Shown piece after piece: positions 1 through 8,063 of a DNA stretch of 64,000 bases. Every line of letters starts with the position of its first letter. Position 1 is the first letter of the stretch. The stretch lies in contig NZ_JAIOAA010000006.1 of assembly GCF_019890675.1 (NCBI RefSeq), positions 1 through 64,000 on the forward strand. Reading direction: 5' to 3'. The DNA comes from Micromonospora sp. PLK6-60 (GTDB lineage: Bacteria; Actinomycetota; Actinomycetes; Mycobacteriales; Micromonosporaceae). A program made the position numbers and the translations under genes. The notes below the pieces were generated by a model that had not been told where the DNA came from, did no database searches, and saw only the letters and a program-made list of their open reading frames with translations.

Positions 1-401
1 GGGGATCCGTGGCGACGGCCCGCTCCCGCAGGGGCAACGTCCCCGAGAAGCGCTGCCTCGTCCGGGTGGTGTCCTGCCGCAAGGCCCCGCCGCAACTTCG
101 GGGAAATACTCCCCGCTTCCAGAGGGGACAACTTCGGGGAAGTAGTGGTCTCGGCCCGTCTGGAGGCGGCAACGTCCCGGGAGGTGCGGTGGGAGACGGC
201 CGGTGCCGCCTGGGAACGGGTGCGAAGGGGCCGGTGACGTCGGTACGGTCGGGGCGGAGCCTGCCCCGCGGCGTGGCGCTCGGCGTGACCGGAAACCGGA
301 CGTGGCGTACGCCTCCTCCGCCTTTCGGTCGCCTCGTACGGGGTACCTGCTCAGGGTTCGGCCGGATCTGACCGCCAGGACTGGCGGAGGCAGGAGTGGT
401 C
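1..401. other. Gene-free stretch with short direct repeats
   Basis: I see no convincing gene here. The only long open frame (9-371) is rich in Arg, Gly and Pro and reads like a shadow frame. The stretch holds a 13-base direct repeat, CAACTTCGGGGAA, at 93-105 and 129-141. The related tracts GCAACGTCCCCG (near 34) and GCAACGTCCCGG (near 169) flank it. A small hairpin CGGGG/CCCCG follows the first copy. A GGAGGCAGGAG ribosome binding site at 386-396 serves the gene that starts at 402. Confidence 0.5.
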
Positions 402-1028
402 ATGAAGATCGGAATCATCGGCTCGGGGCACATCGGTGGGACCCTCACCCGCAGGCTGCGCACGCTCGGCCATGACGTGACGGTGACGAACCGCCGGGGA
501 CCGGAGAGCCTCACCGACCTCGCCCAGGAGACCGGCGCCACCGCCGGCACGCTGGAGCAGGCGGTGCGGGACGCGGAGCTGGTGATCGTGGCCATCCCGC
601 TGTTCGCCGTGCCGGAGCTGCCGGCGGAGCTCTTCGACGGCAAGGTCGTGGTGGACGCCGACAACTACTACCCGCAGCGCGACGGCGACATCGCCGAGTT
701 GCAGGACCGCAGCCTCAGCTCCAGCCGCTGGACCGCGGAGCACCTGAAGGGCGCCCGGGTGGTGAAGGCGTTCAACAACATCCAGGCCCCGCACCTGATG
801 GACAACGGGCGGCCGGCGGGCGCCGCCGACCGGATCGCGCTGCCGGTGGCCGGCGACGACGCCGACGCGAAGCAACTGGTGATGCGGCTCGTCGACGAGC
901 TGGGCTTCGAGCCGGTGGACGCGGGGACGCTGGACGAGAGCTGGCGGCAGCAGCCGGACACCCCCGTCTACGGCACCGACCGCGACGCCGACGGCGTACG
1001 CCAGGGGCTGGCCGAGGCGCGGCCGTAG
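402..1028 (+). CDS. NAD(P)-binding oxidoreductase of the F420-dependent NADP reductase family
   Basis: This 208-residue protein starts with a Rossmann fold, MKIGIIGSGHIGGTLTRRL, in which the GxGxxG dinucleotide loop (GSGHIG) is intact. It is followed by NRRGPESL, where the arginines after the second strand point to NADP(H) rather than NAD(H). This is the layout of the family that includes F420-dependent NADP reductase (COG2085). Members move hydride between F420H2 and NADP, or act as NADP-linked reductases of unknown substrate, in the cytoplasm. The motif VVKAFNNI near residue 125 is typical of the family. I chose the ATG at 402 because GGAGG ends 11 bases upstream; a GTG two codons earlier is also open. 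The gene stands alone and ends at a shared bidirectional terminator. F420 use is inferred, not shown. Confidence 0.82.
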   Translation: MKIGIIGSGHIGGTLTRRLRTLGHDVTVTNRRGPESLTDLAQETGATAGTLEQAVRDAELVIVAIPLFAVPELPAELFDGKVVVDADNYYPQRDGDIAELQDRSLSSSRWTAEHLKGARVVKAFNNIQAPHLMDNGRPAGAADRIALPVAGDDADAKQLVMRLVDELGFEPVDAGTLDESWRQQPDTPVYGTDRDADGVRQGLAEARP

Positions 1029-1084
1029 GGCCTGGCGGTCAAGCCGCTGCCCGGCCCGCGCGGCGGGCAGCCGTACTCGAAGCG

Positions 1085-1121
1085 GAGACGCCCCGCCGGC
1101 GACCAGCCGGCGGGGCGTCTC
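1085..1121. terminator. Bidirectional terminator, 16-bp perfect stem
   Basis: The arms GAGACGCCCCGCCGGC (1085-1100) and GCCGGCGGGGCGTCTC (1106-1121) pair perfectly around the loop GACCA. The hairpin lies between the convergent stops at 1028 and 1143, so it can serve both genes. There is no strong T-run, as is usual in high-GC actinobacteria. Confidence 0.85.
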
Positions 1122-1142
1122 GCTGCCCGGGTGGCGCGGACC

Positions 1143-2978
1143 TCAGGAGTTGGGCTTGGCCTTGTTGGGGTCGGGGGCGCAGATGAAGCGCGGCTCCGGG
1201 TCGTAGCGCCAGCTGAACTTCTCCCGCTTCACCACCTTGCCGTCCTTGGTGATGACCCGGAAGGCGTCCTGGGCGAAGCCGTTGCTGCCCGAGGCGGCGA
1301 TGCAGCCCGGACCCGGCTCCAGGTAGACCGTCTTCGGGGTGGTGATGTCCCGGCGGGGGCCGTACTCGGTCTTCACGCTGTCATAGATCTTGGTGCTCCA
1401 GATCGCCACGGTCACCGTGTTCGACGTGTACGAGGTGTCGATCATGAGGCCGTACTTGGTGTTGTTGCGGAACTTGAAGTCGAGGTCGGGCCAGAAGATG
1501 GTCGACTCGATCACCGCCGGGTAGCGCTCGAAGTAGAAGGAGTGCGGCTTGTGCTGCACGTCCTGCAACCCGGCGTAGTAGGTCGCGTTGAACAGCGTGG
1601 TGGTGAACTGTGAGACGCCGCCACCGACGCCCTTGACCAGCTTGCCGTTGAGGATGACCGGGGCCTCCTGGTAGCCGCTGTCGGTGCCGCGCTCGCCGGT
1701 GTGCGCGTTCAGCGAGAAGGTCTCGCCCGGCAGCACGATCGTCCCGTCGACGTGCTTGGCCACGTTGACGATGTTCTGGCTACGCGGGGACGACAGGCCG
1801 CCCGGGAAGCGGGTGGTGAAGCTGGAGACCTTCTCCTTGATGCCCAGGCCGGTCACCTTGGCGGTGGTCAGCTCGGGCTCCACCGGCTTGACCTTCGCGG
1901 TGACCGTCCGGCCGTCGGACCTGGGCAGCACCGCCAGCAAATCCCGGGCGAGGGCCGCCGGGTCGACCTGCTGCCCGTTGCGGCCGGGCACCACGGTCGG
2001 CTTGCCGCCGGTGAGGGTCATCTTGGCGTCCACCGGCGCGGTCTCGATGGTCTTGATCCGGTCGCCGAGGGCGTCGCGCAGCCGCTTGACCTCGACCTTC
2101 GGGGTCAGCTTGCCGGTCTTGTCGGCGGTGAACCGCAGGCTCTTGGCGATCGCCGCCGGCGGGATGCTGATCGAGCCCTTGTCGGTGCGTAGCGTGACCG
2201 GCGCGGCGACGGCCGGCCGGGCCAGTTCCGCCACCAACTTGTCCACCCCCGCGGCGTCGGTCGCCGGGCTGATCTCGATCAGCGGCACGGTGACCGGGGC
2301 GCCGGTCAGCCAGCCCGCCTTCAGCACCTGCGCGGACTGCTCCGGGTCCAGGGAGAGGCTCGGCTTCGGGTGCACCGCCTTCGGGGTGGTGCCCGAGAAG
2401 GTGATCGCCGGCATGGTCATCTTCCGGCCCTGGCTGCCCAGCGCCTTGCGCAGCACCGCGTCCAGCCGGTCCGGGTCGACCGTCACCACCGGCGGCACCG
2501 TACGCGAACCGACCAGCCGGTCCACCGCGTGCGCCTCGGCCTGGGCCGCCGCCGCCACCGAGGCGTCCACGTCCACCGTCAGGCCGACGTCGGCCGGCTT
2601 GATCTCGGTGGTCCGGTCGCCGAGGTTGATCTTCACCGGGGCGGTCAGCTCGGTCGCGCGGCGCTCCAGCTCGGCGCGTAGCTCCTTGGCCGCGTCGGCC
2701 CGGCTGCGGCCCCCCACCTCGGCACCCAGCACCGTCGTGCCGCGAGGCACGTCACCGGCGTACGCGTAGGCGCCCGCCCCGCCCACGGCGGCCAGCACGG
2801 CCGCGGTGACCCCACCGGCGAGCAGCACCCGCCCCCGGGTGAACCAGGAGCGTCGCCCACCCGGACCCGGTGTCGCCTGCCGGCCGGTCTCCGGCTCGTC
2901 ACCCGGCCAGCTGACCGGGGTGACCTGGACCGTCGGCCGGTCGTCGGCGTGGGGGGTCTTTTCGCCGTACAGCGTCAC
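1143..2978 (-). CDS. VanW family envelope protein with peptidoglycan-binding-like repeats
   Basis: This 611-residue protein has a charged, cytoplasmic N-terminus of about 50 residues and one membrane segment (VLLAGGVTAAVLAAVGGAGA, about 51-70). The rest is extracytoplasmic. Two repeated regions (about 80-390) resemble the putative peptidoglycan-binding domain often fused to VanW. The VanW domain follows (about 400-540) and includes NGKLVKGVGGGVSQFTTTLF and ERYPAVIESTIFWP. VanW proteins occur near glycopeptide resistance genes, but most are housekeeping envelope proteins of unknown reaction; nothing here suggests resistance. Longer open frame upstream is rejected because GAGGT sits five bases before the GTG at 2978 and the upstream reading is low-complexity Arg/Pro. 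The gene stands alone and is divergent from nudC. Confidence 0.85.
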   Translation of the reverse strand: MTLYGEKTPHADDRPTVQVTPVSWPGDEPETGRQATPGPGGRRSWFTRGRVLLAGGVTAAVLAAVGGAGAYAYAGDVPRGTTVLGAEVGGRSRADAAKELRAELERRATELTAPVKINLGDRTTEIKPADVGLTVDVDASVAAAAQAEAHAVDRLVGSRTVPPVVTVDPDRLDAVLRKALGSQGRKMTMPAITFSGTTPKAVHPKPSLSLDPEQSAQVLKAGWLTGAPVTVPLIEISPATDAAGVDKLVAELARPAVAAPVTLRTDKGSISIPPAAIAKSLRFTADKTGKLTPKVEVKRLRDALGDRIKTIETAPVDAKMTLTGGKPTVVPGRNGQQVDPAALARDLLAVLPRSDGRTVTAKVKPVEPELTTAKVTGLGIKEKVSSFTTRFPGGLSSPRSQNIVNVAKHVDGTIVLPGETFSLNAHTGERGTDSGYQEAPVILNGKLVKGVGGGVSQFTTTLFNATYYAGLQDVQHKPHSFYFERYPAVIESTIFWPDLDFKFRNNTKYGLMIDTSYTSNTVTVAIWSTKIYDSVKTEYGPRRDITTPKTVYLEPGPGCIAASGSNGFAQDAFRVITKDGKVVKREKFSWRYDPEPRFICAPDPNKAKPNS

Positions 2979-3195
2979 AGCTACCTCATCGGGAAAATGC
3001 CACGGGGGGTGCGTCCCACCCGGAGGACAACTACGGTAACCAACCGCGCGGCCGGGAGACACTGTCCGACCGGTCGTCCTCGTGGACCGCGTGTCGGCGG
3101 TCACAGAAATGCCCCTGACCGGCCACTGCGGGTGTCGGAAAGGGGGCGGGTGGGGTGGTGTCCGGCGGGTGCCCCGGCCGTGGCACGGTAGCAGG

Positions 3196-4113
3196 GTGCG
3201 GACGGACGAGCGGGTGCTGGCGTACGGCGGCGGATGGCTGGACCGGTCGGGCGGCCGGCGGGCCGATCCCGGTTGGGTCGCCGCGCGGCTGGCCGCCGCC
3301 GGCACCGTCCTGTTGCCGCTGTGGCGGGACCGGTGCCTGGTCACCGCCGAGCGCATCCCGGTACGGCTGAGCGCGGCGGACTCGGCCGGGGTGCTCGCCG
3401 CCGCCGACGAGACCGTCTTCCTCGGCCTCGACGGCGAGGTGGCGGTCTTCGCGGTGGACCTCTCCGCGCTCAGCGAGCAGGAGGCGACGGCGTTGACCGG
3501 CGCCGCCGCGGCGGTGGACGTACGGGCGATCTTCGCCGGTCTCGGACCGGCCGAGGCGGCGATCCAGGGCTACGCCCGGGGGCTGCTGCACTGGCACCGG
3601 CAACAGCGGCACTGCGGGAGCTGCGGCACCCGTACCGGCACCACCTTCGGCGGGCACGCCCGCACCTGTGAGCCCTGCGACCGGCTGCTCTTCCCCCGCA
3701 TCGAGCCGGCGATCATCGTGCTGGTGGAGGCGCCCGGCTCACCCGACCGCTGCCTGCTGGCCCGGCACCGGGGCGCGGCGCCGGGGTCGTACTCGACGCT
3801 GGCCGGGTTCGTCGAGGTCGGCGAGAGCCTGGAGGACGCGGTGCGCCGGGAGGTGGCCGAGGAGGCCGGGGTGGTCGTCGGCGACGTGGCCTACCAGGGC
3901 TCGCAGGCGTGGCCCTTCCCAGCCGGGCTGATGGTGGGTTTCCGGGCCACCGCCGTCTCCGAGCGGATCGCGGTCGACGGCGAGGAACTGCTGGAGGCGC
4001 GCTGGTTCACCCGGGACGAGCTGCGCGAGCGGACGGCCGGCGGGCGCCCGCTGGGCCGGGTCGACTCGATCGACCACCTGCTGCTCACCGGCTGGCTCGC
4101 CGGCGACCGCTGA
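3196..4113 (+). CDS. nudC: NAD(+) diphosphatase, NUDIX hydrolase with zinc ribbon
   Basis: This 305-residue enzyme splits NAD(H) into NMN(H) and AMP, and in some bacteria removes NAD caps from RNA. The domains run in the usual NudC order: an N-terminal domain, a four-cysteine zinc ribbon (HCGSCG ... CEPC, about 138-160), then the NUDIX fold. The NUDIX box GFVEVGESLEDAVRREVAEE followed by AGV (about 203-225) keeps the metal-binding REVAEE core. The NudC-specific SQPWPFP motif appears as SQAWPFP (about 235), one substitution from the norm. I start it at the GTG at 3196, because the protein then begins in step with the family; no good Shine-Dalgarno is visible, so it may be leaderless. It is divergent from the VanW gene. 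Confidence 0.92.
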   Translation: MRTDERVLAYGGGWLDRSGGRRADPGWVAARLAAAGTVLLPLWRDRCLVTAERIPVRLSAADSAGVLAAADETVFLGLDGEVAVFAVDLSALSEQEATALTGAAAAVDVRAIFAGLGPAEAAIQGYARGLLHWHRQQRHCGSCGTRTGTTFGGHARTCEPCDRLLFPRIEPAIIVLVEAPGSPDRCLLARHRGAAPGSYSTLAGFVEVGESLEDAVRREVAEEAGVVVGDVAYQGSQAWPFPAGLMVGFRATAVSERIAVDGEELLEARWFTRDELRERTAGGRPLGRVDSIDHLLLTGWLAGDR

Positions 4114-4122
4114 GCCGCCGGC

Positions 4123-6639
4123 TCAGCGGACCGTCACCGCCACCGGCTCCGTCGCCGGCCCCTCGCTCACCCCGTCGGTGACGGTCACCCGGAACTCGTA
4201 GCGGTGGTCGCGGACGAGCAGCACCGCCGTGTGCCGGGTGTCCTGCACCGGGTACGGGTCGGTGCGCCACGGCTCGCCGAGGGTGACGTCGCGCAGGTGC
4301 ACCCGGTAGGCGAAGCCGGGACCGGCCGACCGCCAACGAAGCTGCACCTCACCGCCGCCGCCCGCGACCGCGGTGAGCCCGGTCGGCTCGGGCAGCTCGG
4401 GCACCACCCGGACCGGGGCACTGCGCGGGCCGGGTCCGGCCTGGTTGAGCGCGGCCACCACGAACTCGTACTCGTGCCCGTTGGTCAGGCCGACCACGGT
4501 GGTCCGGTCGCCCTGGGTCGGGATCGGTTCCTCGGCGAAGTCCCGGTCCTTCGCGGTGAGGTCGCGCCGGTACACCCGGTGCCACCCGCCGGGTACGGTC
4601 GAGCGCCAGGTCAGCTCCACCTGCCCGGGACCGGCCACCGCGCGCAGGCCCTCGGGGGCGGTGGTGGGCGGGCTGAACCGGGCCCGGGCCCGGACCGGCT
4701 CGGCCCGCGCCCCCTCGCCGCCGCTGTTGACCGCGGTGACGGTGAACTCGTACTCGTGGCCGTGCTCCAGCAGCCGGGCCAGGTGGGACGCGCCGCTCTC
4801 CACCGCCGGGACGTCCTGGTCCGGGCCGCCGTCCAGGTCGCGTCGGTAGACCCGGTAGGAGATGCCGGGGCCGAGGGTGCGCCAGGTGAGCCGGATGGTG
4901 CCGTCCGGCTGGACGGTGGCGGCGAGCCGGGCCGGCGCGGGCGGGGGCGCGACGGCCGCCGTCACCCGGACCGGCCGGGACGGGCGGCTCGTCCCGCCGC
5001 CGCCGATCGCCATCACGCTGAACTCGTAGTCGCGGCCGTGCCGGAGGAACTCGACGGTGGCGTGGGTGCCGGTGAACGTGCCGACGGTGCTCCGCGCGCC
5101 GGTGCTCAGGTCCCGCTGGAGCACCCGGTAGAGCCGGACCAGGGGCACCGGGTTCCAGTGCAGCGTGACGTCCCCGGCCCGGCCCGGCTCGGCCCGCAGC
5201 CCGCCCGGCGGCGGTGGTGGCGGGACCACGGCCGTCATCCGGGCGGCCGGCGACGGCGGGCCCTCGCCGCCGCGGCCGACCGCGGTGACCTGGAACTCGT
5301 ACTCGTGCCCGTTGACCAGGAAGTCGGCGGAGAAGCGGGGCTCGGTGACCGGCTCGCCGATCCGGACCGGATGGGTCTGGCCGGCGGTGACGTCCCGCCG
5401 GTGCACCTGGTAACGCAGCTCGTCGTCGACCCGCGGCGCGGTCCACGACAGGACGGCGGTGCCGGCCCCGCCGGCGCGGGCGGTCAGGCCGCCGGGCGCC
5501 GGCGGCAGGTCGCCCCGGTCGGCGCGGCGCGGCGGCCAGTCGACCTCCACGAACCGGGGCCGGTAGAGACCGGCGTCGGCGTAGGTGACCGCGTCGTCGA
5601 CGTTGTTGACGTTGTACGAGATCAGCAGCTTGCCGGGGCGGGCCGAGGCGGGATGCAGGTCGGCGTCGTAGACGAGGTTGCCGTCGGCGGTCTCCGGTGC
5701 GGTGTGCAGGTAGTCCGGCCCCTGGAACGGCCCGACGGGCGAGTCCGCCGCGTACGCCACCAGCTCGGCGCTGAACACCAGGTTGTTCTCGTGGGTGACC
5801 AGCACGTACCGCCCGCCGGCCCGCTGCACCCCGTACGAGGTGCCGACGCCGCTGAGCACCCGGGCCGAGGCGTCGTCGTCGGTCGACCAGTCGCGGCCGG
5901 TCCAGAACTCCCACGGCCCGCCCAGGTCGTCGCCCCGGACCCGGGCCACGTGCGCGAACTTCGCCTCGCCCGCCGCCTCGGTGCCGTAGACGTAGGTGTG
6001 GTCGCCGTCGCGCAGCACCTCGGACCCCCAGGACACCCGGTCGTCCAGTGGGAGCGGGCGGATCCCGGTCGGGGTCAGCGCGGGCAGCGCGAAGGTGGCC
6101 AGCGCGGTGCCCAGCAGTTGATGGTCCAGCGGGCTCGCCCCGGTCCGCCGGTAGCGGTTGACCAGCACCTGGAGGGTGTCCCCGACGACCTGGGCGTCGC
6201 CGATCCAGTGGAACTCGTCCGGCTCGATGGCCGGCACCAGCGGGCGCGGGTCGTCGGCCGTGCCGCCGTGCACGGTCTCCACCAGCTGGTCGCTGCGCTG
6301 CACCACGGCGGAGTTGTGGATGAAGGGCGCGGTGCGTGGCCGGGAGCCGTCCGGCCCGACCGGGCCGAGGAAGGTGTCGGAGAAGAGCCAGAGCAGCCGC
6401 CCGTCGGGCAGCGGGACGGAGGCGGTGCGGTCCGCCCCGCTCCACCGCCCCGACGTGTCGCCGTAGGCGGCGAAGAGGGCGGTGAGCTGCGCCGCCGAGT
6501 ATCCGCCGGCCACCGGCTGCGCCGCCCGGGGCGGGGCGGCGGGCGCGGCCACCAGCAGGCAGAGCGCGTAGAGGGCGAGCAGCCAGCGGAACGGTCGGTG
6601 GGGGCCACTTGCCCGCCGGCCGGAGTCGGTCACCGCCAC
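4123..6639 (-). CDS. Secreted DUF4185-like beta-propeller protein with five fibronectin III domains
   Basis: The product is 838 residues with a signal peptide (RWLLALYALCLLVAAPAA, about 15-35). A DUF4185-type region follows (about 45-390), with repeats such as LLWLFSDTFLG, WIGDAQVVGD, VSWGSEVLRDG and YVLVTHENN that look like five-bladed propeller blades of the glycosidase-like superfamily. Five fibronectin III repeats fill the C-terminus, each opening with a Pro-rich start and carrying a HGHEYEFxVTA-type motif. I chose the GTG at 6639, which puts charged residues directly before the signal segment. It lies 13 bases after the flippase-like gene stop, so the two probably form an operon within the envelope locus. 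Its substrate is unknown; a sugar-binding or glycan-hydrolysing surface role is inferred. Confidence 0.72.
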   Translation of the reverse strand: MAVTDSGRRASGPHRPFRWLLALYALCLLVAAPAAPPRAAQPVAGGYSAAQLTALFAAYGDTSGRWSGADRTASVPLPDGRLLWLFSDTFLGPVGPDGSRPRTAPFIHNSAVVQRSDQLVETVHGGTADDPRPLVPAIEPDEFHWIGDAQVVGDTLQVLVNRYRRTGASPLDHQLLGTALATFALPALTPTGIRPLPLDDRVSWGSEVLRDGDHTYVYGTEAAGEAKFAHVARVRGDDLGGPWEFWTGRDWSTDDDASARVLSGVGTSYGVQRAGGRYVLVTHENNLVFSAELVAYAADSPVGPFQGPDYLHTAPETADGNLVYDADLHPASARPGKLLISYNVNNVDDAVTYADAGLYRPRFVEVDWPPRRADRGDLPPAPGGLTARAGGAGTAVLSWTAPRVDDELRYQVHRRDVTAGQTHPVRIGEPVTEPRFSADFLVNGHEYEFQVTAVGRGGEGPPSPAARMTAVVPPPPPPGGLRAEPGRAGDVTLHWNPVPLVRLYRVLQRDLSTGARSTVGTFTGTHATVEFLRHGRDYEFSVMAIGGGGTSRPSRPVRVTAAVAPPPAPARLAATVQPDGTIRLTWRTLGPGISYRVYRRDLDGGPDQDVPAVESGASHLARLLEHGHEYEFTVTAVNSGGEGARAEPVRARARFSPPTTAPEGLRAVAGPGQVELTWRSTVPGGWHRVYRRDLTAKDRDFAEEPIPTQGDRTTVVGLTNGHEYEFVVAALNQAGPGPRSAPVRVVPELPEPTGLTAVAGGGGEVQLRWRSAGPGFAYRVHLRDVTLGEPWRTDPYPVQDTRHTAVLLVRDHRYEFRVTVTDGVSEGPATEPVAVTVR

Positions 6640-6652
6640 CAGAAACCCCCGT

Positions 6653-7918
6653 CTACTGGTCAACCGACCCCAGGGTGTCACGAATCGGCTGGGCGGTGGC
6701 ACCCGCCGGACGGGTGGGAGTGACCGGCTCCGATTGCCGGCGGCGGACGGTCAGGGCGGCGGTGACCAGCGCGGTGAGCCCGGCGGTGGTCAGGGCTGCC
6801 CCGGCGATGCCGCCGACGGTGTGCGGCACGACGGTGGCGACCGCGGCGAGGAAGCAGACCGTCGAGGTCCACAGTGGCGCCGACGCCCACCGGACGGCCG
6901 CCGCGACCCGCGCGTTGATCAGCACGAAGACGACGGCGTAGAGGGCGCCGGTGGCGGCGAAGAGCGGCGCGTACCGGCCCTGGCCCGCGTACTCCGGGCC
7001 GCCGGCCAGGGTGAACGCGACGCCGCCGGCCAGCGTCGCGGCGAGCACCAGCACCGCGCCGGCCCCGCCGACCAGCGCCAGCGACACCAGCAGGGTACGG
7101 CGGTCGCCGCGGGCCAGCCGGGGCAGCGCGATCACGGTCACCACCTGCGGCGCCCACAGCGCGCCCTTGGTGAGCACGGTGCCGACCGCGTACGCGCCGG
7201 AGGCGTCCGGCGGCAGGAACCGGCGGGCCAGCAGCAGGTCGGCGTACGAGACCACCAGCATCGCCAGGGTGGCGCCGCTGGCGGTGAGCACCGTGCGGGC
7301 GGGCAGCGCCGGGGCGACCGGGTCGATGCCGGCGCCCCGGTTCAGCCGGACCAGCAGCGCCAGCACCAGCGCGGAGGTGACCGCGCCGGCCAGCAGCGCC
7401 CCGGTGAGCCCGCCGCCGAGGGCCAGCCCGGCGATGACGCCGCCGTACCGGCCGGCGGCCAGCAGCGCCATCCCGCCGGCCAGGCGGAGGAACCGCTGGT
7501 CGCCCTGGAGTTCGCCGAGCCACCGGCCGGCCGCCACCACGGCGACGGTCAGCACGCCGAGCAGCAGCACCGCCGGTGGGGTGAGGCGGAGCAGTCCGGC
7601 GGCGACGGGCAGGGTCACCGCGAGCAGCGCGGCGGTGACGCCGACGGTGAGCAGGGTGGGGCGGGCGGTGTGCGCCCGGCCGTGCCGGGCCCGGTGGACC
7701 GCCACCGCGATCTGCAGGCCGGTGCTGGCGACGCCGCCGATCGCGCCGAGCGCCAGCAGGGTGGCCAGCGCGCTCAGCTCGGCGGGCGGCAGTTGCCGGG
7801 CCCCGAGGACGGGCACCACGTAGGCCAGACCGTTGACGAACACGCCGGCCAGGGTGACGGCCAGGCCCGCGGCGCCGATCCCGCCCGTGCGGCTGCGGCC
7901 GCCCGACTCCGTGCCCAT
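6653..7918 (-). CDS. Polysaccharide flippase-like membrane protein (MOP/Wzx type)
   Basis: The product is 421 residues with about 12 hydrophobic segments and little else. The opening GGIGAAGLAVTLAGVFVNGL and the evenly spaced helices match lipid-linked oligosaccharide flippases and related MOP exporters. Such proteins turn undecaprenyl- or decaprenyl-linked sugars across the membrane. The start is the ATG at 7918; the open frame runs on upstream into an Arg/Pro-rich reading that overlaps the divergent gene's control region. The downstream DUF4185-like gene begins 13 bases after its stop. Placement between glycosyltransferase-like genes supports envelope glycan export. The substrate cannot be read from the sequence. 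Confidence 0.7.
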   Translation of the reverse strand: MGTESGGRSRTGGIGAAGLAVTLAGVFVNGLAYVVPVLGARQLPPAELSALATLLALGAIGGVASTGLQIAVAVHRARHGRAHTARPTLLTVGVTAALLAVTLPVAAGLLRLTPPAVLLLGVLTVAVVAAGRWLGELQGDQRFLRLAGGMALLAAGRYGGVIAGLALGGGLTGALLAGAVTSALVLALLVRLNRGAGIDPVAPALPARTVLTASGATLAMLVVSYADLLLARRFLPPDASGAYAVGTVLTKGALWAPQVVTVIALPRLARGDRRTLLVSLALVGGAGAVLVLAATLAGGVAFTLAGGPEYAGQGRYAPLFAATGALYAVVFVLINARVAAAVRWASAPLWTSTVCFLAAVATVVPHTVGGIAGAALTTAGLTALVTAALTVRRRQSEPVTPTRPAGATAQPIRDTLGSVDQ

Positions 7919-8063
7919 GACCGTCCCGTCCGCCCCGCCTACCCGGTGTTCGCGGGGTGGTCGCCGGCCCGGCCGGGTTCCGGCCGGCGCGCGTACAGTG
8001 TCGCCACGCCGGCGTCCTCGCCCGGTCAGCGTAGTGAGGAGGTCAACCCTGCGGGAAAGGTCG

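Noticed and set aside
9..371. Short plus-strand frame upstream of the first gene
   Set aside because: Composition is Arg/Gly/Pro-rich without domain or ribosome binding site; the DNA repeats explain its internal similarity.
1143..2978. Vancomycin resistance gene
   Set aside because: VanW-domain proteins are widespread outside resistance clusters; no vanH, vanA or vanX homologue is nearby.
4204..6723. 839-residue open frame on the plus strand opposite the DUF4185-like gene
   Set aside because: Low-complexity Arg/Gly/Val reading that mirrors a gene with clear domains and a signal peptide; typical of antisense frames at high GC.
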